From contig BJKQ01000003.1 of the NCBI GenBank assembly GCA_006538405.1, positions 3,390,986-3,454,985 of the forward strand: 64,000 nucleotides of DNA, read 5' to 3'. A program made the translations under genes and the position numbers. A model generated the notes under the pieces. The model did not search any database. It saw nothing but the letters and a program-made list of their open reading frames with translations, and was not told the DNA's origin. Each line of letters starts with the position of its first letter. Within the stretch, counting starts at the first letter, position 1. The stretch comes from Hansfordia pulvinata (Eukaryota; Ascomycota; Sordariomycetes; Xylariales). This document shows, one piece after another, positions 27,261 to 38,752 of this stretch.

Positions 27261-29881
27261 TGTGGCGGTTGCGAGGTGAGATCAATGGGTCCAGTCGCAA
27301 CTCGTGTTATACGATTGAGGGGGGGGGCTTTGAGGGGGGGCTCTGGTGCGGGAGTAAAGGCACGACTGGCCTCGCACTGCGGAACGGTCAGACGGTATGT
27401 CAGTCACTAATAGACAGAGTCTCGTGGTATTAGTTGACGAGCACTTGAAGTGTAAGTGGATCAATGGTAGCCAAAGAAGAGGACCAGGGATACCCAAAGT
27501 TGAACTCGGGTATTGTTCATCATGGCTAAAGGGGCATGACAGATGAAGTATAACACTGGCAGCCAACGGTCGGTAGCTGTCGTTGTTGGCATATATACCC
27601 CCTGGGTAGTCTCACTGCCATGGCAGCCTGGCCAACCCGGCACGGCGTCTTCGTATGGTTATGCCAGGATAGATCCAGCCGGAGAACGGCCACTGCTGTC
27701 CAAAGAACCACCCTGTCACACCTTGTGGTAGTGGTCATACCCTGAATGTCCATCTGAACTCAAGGTAAGCCGCCCGCATCTTGCAGGATCCCACTTCATG
27801 CTGGGCCAAACAGTGTACAGTCCGAACGCGCCTCTGTTGAAGCGCCGAGGAGTCACTTCGGACAATAGATGACCATTCAGTCCGGGAATTCTGTAAATGG
27901 AGCGGCATTCAAGCCGCCGCGGCGCCATGGATGCTTTCACAGCCTGGGGTGATGTAGAGAGCGCCCATACTGCGATGGGGGCAGGCACATCGTGCCTTTC
28001 GCAGTCATGATGAACGTTCTAGACCCGGAGCCCACCAGCGGACCATATAGGCAAGTGACAGATCGGGGCTCCGCCTTGAGCCGTGTCATCTCGCAGATCC
28101 CCCAGCCTTATTCGGCGTCTTATTTTCCTGGTTCCACCCACGGCCTTGGCTGTATCCCACTGCCCCAGGCCCATGCGTGACTCGTGTGTATGTATGCGTG
28201 GTTGGCTATACGCTTAGCATCTGAACCCCTGAAGCCCTATCAGAGACGCTCCTGTAAAGTGCTTGGACGTCTCCTGTCAGCTGTGCCTGCATGTCATATC
28301 CCGTCGTACAACGCCTCGCGTAACACGGCGCACGCAGCGAGAGCTTCAACATGGCCTGGCCCAGAGTGCAAACGTTGTCTCATGCGGCCACTGCCAGGCT
28401 CACTCGGGACAGGACATTCCCCAAGCAGCAAGCGCGCGCGGTTGCAAAGTGGCCCCGTGGCGCTCGCTGCTGTGTGGTTACTTCCTGTCTCTGGCGAGAT
28501 GCTCCACCCTCGAGGCGAGATCTCGGCTCGGGAGAACTCCGTTGCCTGTGAAGCTCTGGCAGGGTGGCTTGGTGGCCGGACGAGCCTGGGGATCTCGGGC
28601 AGGAAGCCGGCTCAGGGGACCCCCACGTCTGTTATCATCTGCCTAGGTATCCAGCTGCCACAGGTCGTCGAGAAAACCTCAGTACTAAGAATTACCGTCA
28701 ATCGTTCCTGCATTGCCAGACGTCCTGTAGGGCTGCGGGGTGGATGCAGGAAGCCTACGCGCCCTGTAGATGAGATGACGGGTGCGTCCGAAACATGATA
28801 TGATCGGGTATGCAGCTGATCCCTGTGCAACAGCAAGGGCATGCTTGATGGCTGGGGTAAACATGCAGCGACGCCACCTCGCGTTGGAATAAACATGCAG
28901 ATTTGGTAGTTTATAAGCCCTTATTCAGCGAAGCTCCAGCATATCTTCCAATGGGACGGGCTCTCGACATCCCACCAAGCGGCAAGTGCTCTGCTTGGCA
29001 GGTCTGCAGAGCTGTTGGACCTCCACCTCTACTCTCATATCACGGGCACTGTTGTTCCGAGTCCAGGGGATTCCCTTAATTGTTGTTTGCAACACCGCCG
29101 AGGTGGCACCGGGCTCTTGGGTATTCGCTCCTATCATCTACAGACCGTCGAGGTGCCTCTCGCCGGCAGCAGTCTCGTCCAATCGAACATACATGGCTCT
29201 CTATGGTGGAATGATAAGAGCAATGGCGTAGTAGTATTCTGGATGCCGCCTGTCGAGACACGCCCCGCAACCATGGTGACGTTGATCACTGACTCCCCCA
29301 TCCGGCAACTACTGGGACATTATTGTTGTGCGGCATGCCTCGGCTCGTAGCGACCGGCACCGACGTCTGAGCCGAGTAGGGAGCCTTTCTTCGAATGACT
29401 TGTGCTGTGGGCAGCATCTTGGTGATTGGTGATTGAAGGCCTGCCTCCGAGACCGACGTGGTCGACGTCGGCCTGTTGCCAGGGACGTTTGCTCGCAATC
29501 CCTCACTACACTGACCAGTGGCAGGCTTCCTTCTTCGGGTTCGTAGCTTGCGAGTCTCGAGGCTTTGTGCGGGATTGTGGAGAAGTAGAGCCAGTATTCC
29601 CAGCATTTTCTTCCAGCCTGGTCCACGTCGACAGTAGAGACCACAGGAGTCTCCTCGTGAAATAAGAAACTCAGGCTGGTGCTGTGCGCCAGGCGCCACT
29701 TAAGGTCTATACTGCGAGACAGGGTCGTGGTGACTATCGCCGACGTTCGCCGAAGACGAAGGATGCCTCTTTTTCGAAGCTGTTTCTTCAGAAAGAAGAT
29801 GCAAATATGCCCCGAGAATAGGAATGCCCACATGCGTCTGACGGCCCTATCAGGTTCCGAATGACTGCTACTGACGACAGG
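27261..29881. other. Intergenic region (about 2.6 kb)
   Basis: No frame shows a recognisable domain. The left end should contain the ferric reductase promoter. I did not identify any GATA-type iron-regulatory cluster with confidence. Confidence 0.5.
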
Positions 29882-30837
29882 TCAGCGACGCCGAGCTGCC
29901 GCCCGAGAAAGCACGGTGGCTAGACAAGGGTCCACCACCAGATCAATCCGTGCAGACCTGCCATGGGCTTGCAGAACATCCGCAACGACGCCCTTGAACA
30001 GCGATGCGTCTTCCGTGTCGACTTGGCAGAGGCAGGACGGCTTCCACCAGCACGTGTTTCCGTTTGGCCGAGGCTTCCAGTGCCGGGTCAGGCCGTGCTG
30101 CTTGACCCATTCGGGCACAGTCATGAAGCCATCATCGCTTGTGGCGCTCCGCCCTTGGGCTCGCACTTCCACATGGTCGACGACACAAGAGAAACAGTCT
30201 CAAGGCCGGGAAGCTGCGCAAGCAAGCGAGGATCGAAATTGTAAGTGAAGCCCCCATAGGGCGCGGGCGGCTCCAGAGCAAGATGCCTGATCTGCGAAAA
30301 CCAATGGGTCTGGTCGACGACCAGAGGCCCGAAGTCGAGGGTTTCATGTACCAGGCCGGAGTCAAGGAAGTCGAGATGGTCCTTGACGTGGGCGGAGCCA
30401 GTACGCGGGTCGCTCGGACCGAAATGGAACACGTCCCTCTTGAGGTCGACGCGGATGACAGGGCTGTGGAGAGGCTCAAAAGGCTCAAGGTGCCGTTCGG
30501 GCTCGATCCAGAAACTGCCGGGCCAGTCCTCACAGAGCGCAGAGCCGGCCTTGGCCACGTGAACGGGACCAGACAGCTGGGCCGGGTGAGACATCAGTCG
30601 AGCACACGGGTCTGCAGATCCCAGAGGGTCGGCCTGCTGGCCCTCGCGGACCACGGTGTCGACGAAACGACCCGTGCTGATGTCGATGGCGGCATATTTT
30701 GGGCCCGTCAGAGCCGAAACGAAGAGGTGGCGAAGCCGGGGCTTGTCTTCGTGGTACTGCTCCCATATCAGACTCCTGAGCTCGGTTGGGAGTCTAGGGA
30801 AGCCGTAGAACTGGGTGGGTTGGGCGTTTTGGCACAT
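29882..30837 (-). CDS. 2EXR-domain protein (one probable frame break)
   Basis: The 2EXR domain is widespread and expanded in filamentous ascomycetes, with no established biochemical role. The protein begins MCQNAQPTQFYGFPRLPTEL and onward, giving the typical F-x-x-F-P-x-L-P-x-E-L-R-x-x-I-W opening, then RHLFVSAL. A later segment reads VIRVDLKRDVFHFG, also usual for the family. The first frame stops at 30121. The next frame stays open with strong GC3 bias to 29882 and ends in RIDLVVDPC and a basic tail. One extra base in the C3/G3 runs at 30152-30159 joins them into 318 residues. The join is inferred; alternatively the protein truly ends at 30121 with 238 residues. Confidence 0.75.
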
Positions 30838-31277
30838 GGGCGCGGCTCGACAGTGATCATGCTAACGAAACATGTGTCCAAGACAGCGATCGAGGCCCGG
30901 GGCTGATGAGACAGCAAGGGACAGTCGAACAAGTACACAGCCATGGCCAGGGGACCAGACAGGGGTAGGGTCAGCGTCGGGGTATATGGGGTGCACGGTT
31001 CTCCGGTCCGTCCCTGCTTTGGCACTAGAACAAAGACGCAATACCGGTGCGCAGGGTTGTGATGACGTTGATGCCGTGGTCGCGAGTTTGTATAAAGTGT
31101 GCAAGTAGGGAGATCGCCTCGCCGAGTCGGCCACAAGTGGATGACTTATTGAGCGGGCTAGCTGAGTTTGGGGACGAGAGGAGGCGCACACGAGTCGTCT
31201 TGCGCGTAGTATGGCTGCCAATGACTCAGCCACAAGTGCGCACACGAAAGCGTCGGCGCCTCAGTCATCACCGGGTC

Positions 31278-31294
31278 GGGGGGGGGGGGGGGGG
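31278..31294. repeat. 17-base poly-G tract
   Basis: A run of seventeen guanines in intergenic DNA. The length may be unreliable in the consensus. Confidence 0.9.
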
Positions 31295-32367
31295 ACGACC
31301 AATGCAACGCCTGGGGACGCCGAGGGCAGCGTGAGCCCTCGAGCGCAGAGGCGACGTTGTTCTGAGACTCATGCCAATAACACGAGTGCATAGCAAGTCG
31401 TGTACGGACGTTCAGAGCAGCCGCTACATACACCAGACAAACCCAGCAGCTGCACGGTGGGAGATGCCCGGGCCAGATCTCTTCGGAAATGACCAGGGAG
31501 CTGACATCTGCTCAATGTGCCCATGCACATCGCACATATGTGAATATGAGCCTGCGTTCTAGAAACATTCGAGGACGGGACTTAATGCCAGGTACGGGCA
31601 ACCAAGAGACTACCGCAACCCGCGCAGCGGCTCTGGCTTGGACCCTGCCAATCGGAACTGCAAGTACGAGTACTACTCGCGTGCGATATCAAGACTTGCA
31701 AGGAAGCGCGGATGGCCGGTCCATCCGCGTGCGTCGCCCGCGCGAACGAGCTGTGGGACCCAGATGAGGTCATGGGACGGGCCTGGTAACGACGAGGGAT
31801 CGTGCGCGTGAGACCGGTCGGTCTTGAACAGAGATGACTCTTCACATGCCGCGAAGGCGCGCGCAGGCCCGAATGAACCATGCGCAACAGCGGCGGCGCG
31901 CCGGGATTGGCTGCCGCAGAACATGTCCAACGCTTGTACTCGTAAGACACTCAGAGTCGTGACCGGCAGTCTGAATGTGGACCGCCTCGGAATATCGGAA
32001 TGAGCGACGACGAGAAAGAGGCAGCCGAAGTCGCCGCCCGGCATCAGACACGTGTAGATGCAGACTCGAACGGTGGCGAAAGAACAAAGCCGACAAGCCT
32101 GGGAGGGAGCCGGATGATTGGGCACCAACCGCCATGCCCATGCAGTGATGTGGAGTTGTGTGTCTGTCTCGCAGGACGGGAAAGTCGCCGTCCGGATGCT
32201 TGGTAGGAGCACAGCCACATCGATCAGAGACTCGACGTCCCTTGGCAGTGAGAGACCACAGCACATTGTTGGGCCCATCCCAACGAGAGAAGGGCTCCCG
32301 TGACTGTGGGCTAGCTAGCGTGTCAGCCACTGTGCCGAGGTGCCGGTAGCCGGGAAGATAGACCCTG

Positions 32368-32385
32368 TACTCGTAGGTACGAGTA
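32368..32385. repeat. Perfect inverted repeat TACTCGTA-GG-TACGAGTA
   Basis: Two eight-base arms that are exact reverse complements are separated by two guanines. The arms are the same word that recurs elsewhere in intergenic DNA here. Confidence 0.8.
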
Positions 32386-35198
32386 GAATTGACTACCCAA
32401 GATGGCATCGAAAAACGAGATTCGCAGGAATGAAGCGCATGTACTCGTAGCTGGCCATGGAGAAGAGCTACCCATCGAGGAGAAGCTTGCGTGGGGAATA
32501 CCCCGGTGCCCAACGCCAAACGATCGACTTAGGGGCAGGCAGCAGGGACGTTGGCGGCCTCATAAGTCACCCATAGGCATATTGCGACCATGGGCATCTC
32601 TTGCGTTAGGTACCTTGTTCGTCGCCGCTGCCGACCCTGGGTGCCGCAGAGGCACAGAGGGTACCCAGGGTGTGCCAGGTAATGGAGTCGCGAAACGGGG
32701 TCGCCACATGGCTGCGGAGCAGCCGGGTTGGCGGAGGCGCCGGCAGGATGGGGGGCTCGGTAGAACGGCCGAAGCGCTGCGCGATGCGGCACCGCCGACT
32801 GATAGCCGTGCATGGAGAAGGGTCCTGCCCATGAAGGTCGATTTGCGCGTGGATGCCGAAGTCCAACCAGCTAATCCCTTGGATACAGGCACCGAGACGT
32901 ACCAGACATGTACAACATGGCAGATCCGTTGGTGGCAGGCTCCGCAGTTCGCAGCTCAGCCACACTGGGACAGCTGCAAGGTCGCAAGGACAGGGGTTTG
33001 TTTGGTCAAGCCCAATGGCCGCGCCCTTACGGCAGTAAGGAGGTCACGGGGTTGGCCCAGTCTGGGACGCGTCTCGCATCGCTGGCGCTGGGACATGGAC
33101 TTTGCATCGACCTGGATTAAGCGAACTCGTGGGTCCTTGGGGCGAAAGGCGGCGCATTCTGCCGATGAGGCAGGACGGGCCTCGCGGGCGATCGACGAGG
33201 CGAAGGTGAGGAGGCGTCGAGGGGCTAGTATGAGTCGCAAGTACTTGTAGGTGGTTACGGGTGAGCTAGCAACCCGAAGCCAGTTCAAGCCGCGAGTACT
33301 CGTAGTCGAGGCATAGCAGGGCTAGCCAGGCGTGGTGGATGGGTCATGGGTTCGGGGACGGCCGGATGGCTCTGTGACCCAGTTAGTTGGCCGGCAACCT
33401 TGTTTCTGTCCGTGCGGGTGACGGAGTAAGGGCACATCCAATGCATGTGTGCGTATGCAGGCAGGGAAAGAGGAAGGGATGGAGGGCAAGGGCTTGGGAT
33501 GGATCGGGGTTGGCTGTGATTGCTTTGGTAGTTGAGGCGATTCCCATCATGCTCGAAATTCGGTCCTCAAATCTGTTCATCTTCCATGGAAGGTTAGGTA
33601 CATACATCAAGTATTTTTGTACTTCAACCGTCCCCGATTTCTCGCCGCATCCATCGATGCGGGGAGGAAAGCACGAGCGGCGAGCGGCCTTCCCGAGACT
33701 CCTCCGTAGATGTCGGCAGACGAAACAGAGCTCACATACGAGTAACGGAGCTGACCTACACACCCGAGACGAGTACCTGTAGATGCACGGCCCGTACATG
33801 GGCGAACGGCACCTGGTCGTCCTCCAGCTGTAGGGGCCGGAGAATCGACTGGAGCAGCAGCCTCGAAGAACGGGCGGCCAAGATCCTGGTGCGTCCCAAG
33901 TCGGTCTGAAGCCATAGGGTAGCGGGCCAAGGCTACTCGTGTTTGCTGTGAGGCAGCCCAGCGCTCCTAGATTTAGACTGTATGTCTTTGTCAACTCGCA
34001 TGCATCCGCCTGCACCGCATTATTGGTGGGCGAACCGACCCTGCTGATCATCGTAATCCATAAAGTGACAATAGAGGACTGGGACTTGGCGGTCGAAAAA
34101 GAAATCCAGTGTCGACTTGGTGTCGTCGTACCCAAGCACGCCAAGGTACAGTGGAGAGGTGCACTTTCAAACGCCGTGCAAGTCGAGAGGTACGGTACGC
34201 GAAAATTCATCTCCACTACCCGGAAACTGGCCAGCCACGACCTAGTACCTAGGTACCAGTAAGCGCGGGGCACATCATACTTCCAAGGCCTGTAGACCCA
34301 TCCCACCATCCCCCGTTACCAGAAACACACGTATCCCAGGCCCGCCTAATGATTCGAATGCAAAGGGACGAGTACAGGATATGGATCTGGGCATTTCCAG
34401 TCGTTGTCTGTTAACACGGCTGGGTCAGACGGGGCGCCAACATGGGTCATCCGGCTCCTAACTCACAAGGACGGAGCCTGCTGGCCTTAGCAGATACTTA
34501 GACGATCACGACCAGATACAGGCACGACAGGTACTGGGCCCTCGAGCAGAGGCACTAGATCTCTCGTACAGGTCCGGTAGATCTACATGGACTTGTCGTC
34601 ATAACCCGCTATTGTCCCGTCCCGTCTCGCATCGCGGGACGTGCCCAACCTGCAGGACAAGGGGTACTCGCGAGGTAGCGGGATGAACCCCCCCGTTCCT
34701 ACATGTATCGGGAGGGCTACGAGCACTACAACGGGATGTACTATCTAAAGCCGCCACCACCCAAGGCCGCCTTTCAGTTGCATCGCCCACCCTCACAGCC
34801 CTTCCCGACCTTCGTGCGCGCAACCATTTTGGTCCTTTGCACCAGCCTGACGCCGACCTCTCCGCCGGGTTGCCGCAGTCTCCGCCTTCCAGACTGAACC
34901 CTCTCTGAAATCCTCACTCGCTTCGGCACCTGAGCAACTACTCTTCGTCGCACGTCGCACTCACCACTAAGCACCCTTGCCTACATCACCAACACTTGCG
35001 CCAACCGATCTCAATACACCGCCGCCTACGGCACCTCGGAGGCGCCGCACGGCACAGAGCCCACGACGCTCTCACCACTCCCTGCCTTGGATTGAGACAC
35101 ACCCACCATCCTCGCGCCCGGTTCGCCCGGCTTCTTTCGCGCTCAAGGAGCGCCCCGTCTACCTCTTAACCACGACGACGAGACGCTCGACAAACATC

Positions 35199-37234
35199 AT
35201 GGATTCGTCCGACGGCATCAAGAGGAAGGATACCACCAAGGGTCCTCCCCTCCGGATCCTTAGTCTTGGTGAGCTCCCCCATCCCTCGAGCCTCAAAGGC
35301 GAGAAGCCCGACTAATCCAAGAATGAATGCCAGACGGCGGAGGAGTACGCGGCTACTCGATGCTCATCATCGTTCAAGAAATCATGCACCGCACCTTTGT
35401 CGAAATGCACGGCAGAGCCCCGCGTCGCCACGAGATCCCCAAGCCATGTGACCACTTCGATTTGATCGTCGGCACCGGTACCGGCGGTCTCATCGCCCTC
35501 ATGCTCGGCCGCCTGCGCCTTGACCTCGAGCAGTGCAAGGAGCTCTATGTCCGCCTCACGCGCATGGTCTTTGAGACCGACAAAACGATCGCCGGCATCC
35601 CCTACCGTTCTACGCTCTTTAAAGCCTCCATGCTCGAACACGCCATTCAGGAGGCTGTCCGCGAGCACACGGTATCTGATGATGAAGGCAACGATGGCGC
35701 GACCCCCGCGCTGGACCTCGCCAGTCCCTTGTCTCCCGTATCGCGCTCGTCGGCCGCCAACGGCCCGCGCCGCCATCAGAGCAACGCAAGCGTCGTAAGC
35801 TTCAGCGCCCGCAGTCCTGCCAGTCAGATGGCCACGAAGCCCAACTTGCGTTCGGGCTATGGAGACCCGCATGCTCGTCTTTACGACACGAGGGAAAACC
35901 GCACCAAGACGTAAGTTTTAGACTTCAGCAGTCCCTCGAGATATATCAGCTAACAACTCTCAAGCGCCGTCACTGCCATGTACAAAGGCACCAACCGGGG
36001 CGGCGACCCTGCCATTCTACGCTCTTATGATTCTAGGAAAGAGCCCTCGCCCGAATACGATTGCAAGATCTGGGAGGCCGGCCGCGCCACCTGCGCCATT
36101 GGCTTGGCCTTCAAGCCCATCCGTATTGGTCAATCCATCTTTCACGACGACGGCGCCGGAACCTTCAATCCCTCCCCATATGCCCTCGACGAGGCTACCG
36201 TCAATGAATGGCCAGGTCGCGACGTCGGTGTCTTTATTAGTGTCGGGACGGGGAGACGCCCCAAGGGAAGCGACCAAAACTCCCATGTTTGGTACGAGGG
36301 GTTCATGGGCGATTTTGCCGAGGCCCGGAAGAAGCTCATTTCCAAGATTGAGGGCTGCGAGATCATTCACGAGCGCATGAAGAAGGATCTGCTGCTTAAG
36401 CGTGGGGTCAACATTGAGAACTACTTTCGTCTCAACGTGGAGATTGGCGTTGGCGAGTTTGGCATGAACGAATGGCATCGCCTCGGCGACATCAGCACTG
36501 GTACTCGGCGGTATCTTTCGCGCCATGATGAACAGAAGATGGTACACGACTCGTCGACGAAATTGGCCAAGATTCACCGCGCCAAGATTCGGTACGAACG
36601 CCTCGGAGGCTTCGCCGAATCGCAACAAGCAACGGTCATGGATTCCATCGCTGCTCCTCTCGCTGTCGAGCTTCCTGGTGACATGCCCACCATGCCCCTG
36701 CCCAGGAATAGTCCCCCGAGCCGTCAATCCTACGACTCGGGCCACGACCGCCTGTCTCTGCCCGGCAATGCCCCGGCCGGCGGAAGCCCCCGCAGCTCGG
36801 CCGAACGCATTCAACCGGGCACTCCACCGCGGAAGGCTCAGGTTCAGCCAGGAACCAGACCTGCGCGGGGCCATTCGGGTTCGCAACCTCCCCCCATGCC
36901 GAGGCCCCCCACGGAGGACGAGCCAGATCGTCTGGTTGTTACTGCTCCCACGCCTTCACAGTACCGCACAGCAGCGGGGACCGACAAGATCGCCATCATG
37001 GGAGCGGACGAATTTCCCAGGAGACAGCCTTCAGAGCCCGTCGTGAATGTGCAGCCGCCGCCGCCGCAGCGTATCGAGCCACCTCCTCTCCCACCCAAGA
37101 CGCCTTTGCAACACGATGTGGACGCGCGCCGCCCCCCACCACCCGGACAACCGGCGCCGCCCTACCCTCTGGACGATGATGCGCCGCCACCTGTCATCAA
37201 CGTGTCCAAGAAACCTCAGTACAGGCACAGATGA
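35199..37234 (+). CDS. Patatin-like phospholipase family protein with altered nucleophile elbow
   Basis: Patatin-type acylhydrolases use a Ser-Asp dyad to deacylate lipids. Exons 35199-35268, 35334-35910 and 35965-37234 give 638 residues in phase; the first intron carries a CTAAT branch-like element. The oxyanion-loop motif DGGGVRG is at residues 24-30, and the Asp-Gly-Ala motif is near 278-280 (DDGAG). The expected G-x-S-x-G elbow reads GTGTGG at 70-75, so the serine position (72) is glycine. The surrounding text is otherwise typical. The segment from about 115 to 215 is disordered, and the last 170 residues are proline-rich with several PPxPP stretches. The protein may be non-hydrolytic, or a neighbouring residue may substitute. 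I cannot rule out that orthologues share the change. Confidence 0.9.
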
Positions 37235-38057
37235 GTCCTGACTGGCGCGATGGAGTGCGATTAGAAGTGGTGACCTAAGTCGTTTTGGTTCCCATATATA
37301 CCCCTTGGTGGTTCTTGTTTCGTTTGATTATTTTGGCCTCCTGGATTTCGAACCTAAGGATGGGTAGGCGTTCTTGGAAAGGCGTCTTTGAGTTTACGAT
37401 GCAACGAAAGATCAACGGCCGGATTCGAAGTCAGCAGCGTCACTCAGATCTATGGGGAAGTGGCTCTGATGGAGCGGAGGGTTGTACGAAGTGAGCCGGA
37501 GCGACATTGGTGGTAGATGGCGACTGGAAATGATACCCCCTGTAGATATGACAAGATAGAGATTCATGCAAGACGTTACCTGCCCATTTTGCTCTTCCTG
37601 CTAGTGAGAAGCGGCATCGTCTTGTAGCCTGCGATCGCGACGATTGTGTTCTTAATTCTGCCAGGGAAGAATTGTCACGCCTTAGGGTATCATCGGTGGC
37701 CACGGAACGAAAAGAGTTCTACGCCTGGGGCGAATCTGGTTTGAAATCTTCAGTTCTTTTCCATTTTACGGTCTTAATGCAACCCTTGCGGACTAGGTTT
37801 ATATACAATGATGGTCCACGGCCGGGGTTCCATCGGCGACAAAAGAGAGGGTAAGAGGAAACCAAGCCCGTGGACGGTATGGGCGAGATTCGTTCTAGGG
37901 CAACAGAGGGGTTTGCACTAAAAAAAGTGGCCGTGAGACCATCAGGGTAACTTTTAGTGACAGGCTCTCCCGAGCCAATGACTCCTCCTTTCCTTCCGCA
38001 ATCAACGCTGCCGCAGCGAAAGCGAGCAGAAGCTGCAGGCGGGGTGGCATGAGCAGC
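37235..38057. other. Intergenic region between convergent genes
   Basis: It should contain the 3' untranslated regions of the patatin-like gene and the minus-strand complex I subunit gene. Nothing else was recognised. Confidence 0.6.
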
Positions 38058-38752
38058 CTACTTGCGGTACCACATGCGGGTGATCTTAGTCTGCCTCATC
38101 TTGCGCTGCAGCTGGAAGATTCCGTACATCAGAGCCTCGGAGGTCGGGGGCAGCCAGGGACGTAGATGTCAACGGGGACGATACGGTCACATCCACGAAC
38201 AACACTGTAGCTGTAGTGGTAGTAACCACCACCGTTGGCGCAGCTGCCCATGCTGATGACCCAGCGGGGTTCGGGCATTTGGTCGTAGACCTGGCGCAGG
38301 GCGGGGGCCATCTTGTTGGTGAGGGTGCCGGCGACAATCATGACATCGGACTGGCGGGGAGAGGCACGGAAAATGATTCCGAGTCTGTCCTGGTCGTAGC
38401 GGGGGGTGGAAAGGTGCATCATCTCGAGGGCGCAGCAAGCGAGACCGAAGGTCATGGGCCACAGGGAGGACTGGCGAGCCCAGTTGGCGACCTGGTCAAG
38501 AGTGGTGAGGGCATACTGGATGGCACCCTTGGTGGGCTCCTGGCTAGGCAGAGGGACCTCCCTGCGCGGGGCAGCAAGGCCGGTGGAAGAGCTGTGAGAG
38601 GTGACCGAAGTGGCGTCCTTCTTGGGAGTGGTCGAGATGTAGGCGGCGGGCTGGAGCTGCAGGTGCAGGGGAGCCAGGCGTGCGGTGGCAGCGGTGGTGG
38701 GCTGGGCTCTGATGGCCAGGGCGGCCGCTCTTCTTGTCGGAGCAGACAGCAT
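38058..38752 (-). CDS. Complex I PSST/NDUFS7 subunit, mitochondrial (one frame break)
   Basis: This matrix-side core subunit of NADH:ubiquinone oxidoreductase carries iron-sulfur cluster N2 next to the quinone site. The first about 65 residues are a basic, alanine-rich mitochondrial presequence. Conserved blocks follow: [12 protein letters not shown] (tandem cysteines 106-107), [38 protein letters not shown] (Cys 171), and [11 protein letters not shown] (Cys 201). Right after Cys 201 the frame is lost at C5 38146-38150 (minus strand). One extra C restores the near-invariant PGCPPT motif and then [14 protein letters not shown], ending at a TAG at 38058 with 231 residues, the usual family length. 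Because the gene is a core respiratory gene, a missing base in the consensus is much likelier than a real mutation. Confidence 0.95.

Larger units (their letters stand above)
30838..35198. other. Large intergenic region (about 4.4 kb)
   Basis: Two long frames (32402-33250 plus, 33383-34309 minus) are low-complexity translations with no domain and were not accepted as genes. The region is rich in TACGAGTA/TACTCGTA words (31665, 31937, 32368, 32442, 33297, 33737) and holds a 17-base poly-G tract. The last 500 bases are probably the promoter and leader of the patatin-like gene. Confidence 0.5.

Noticed and set aside
32402..33250. 282-codon plus-strand frame
   Set aside because: The translation is Arg/Trp/Gly-rich with no domain, overlaps other long frames on the opposite strand, and contains the intergenic TACTCGTA word. 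It looks like chance openness in GC-rich DNA.
33383..34309. 308-codon minus-strand frame
   Set aside because: The composition is cysteine- and serine-rich, no motif is present, and TACGAGTA-type words lie inside it. No splice or promoter evidence was seen.
34703..34897. Short frame upstream of the patatin-like gene
   Set aside because: It lies in the probable leader and promoter, has no domain, and is no better than chance.
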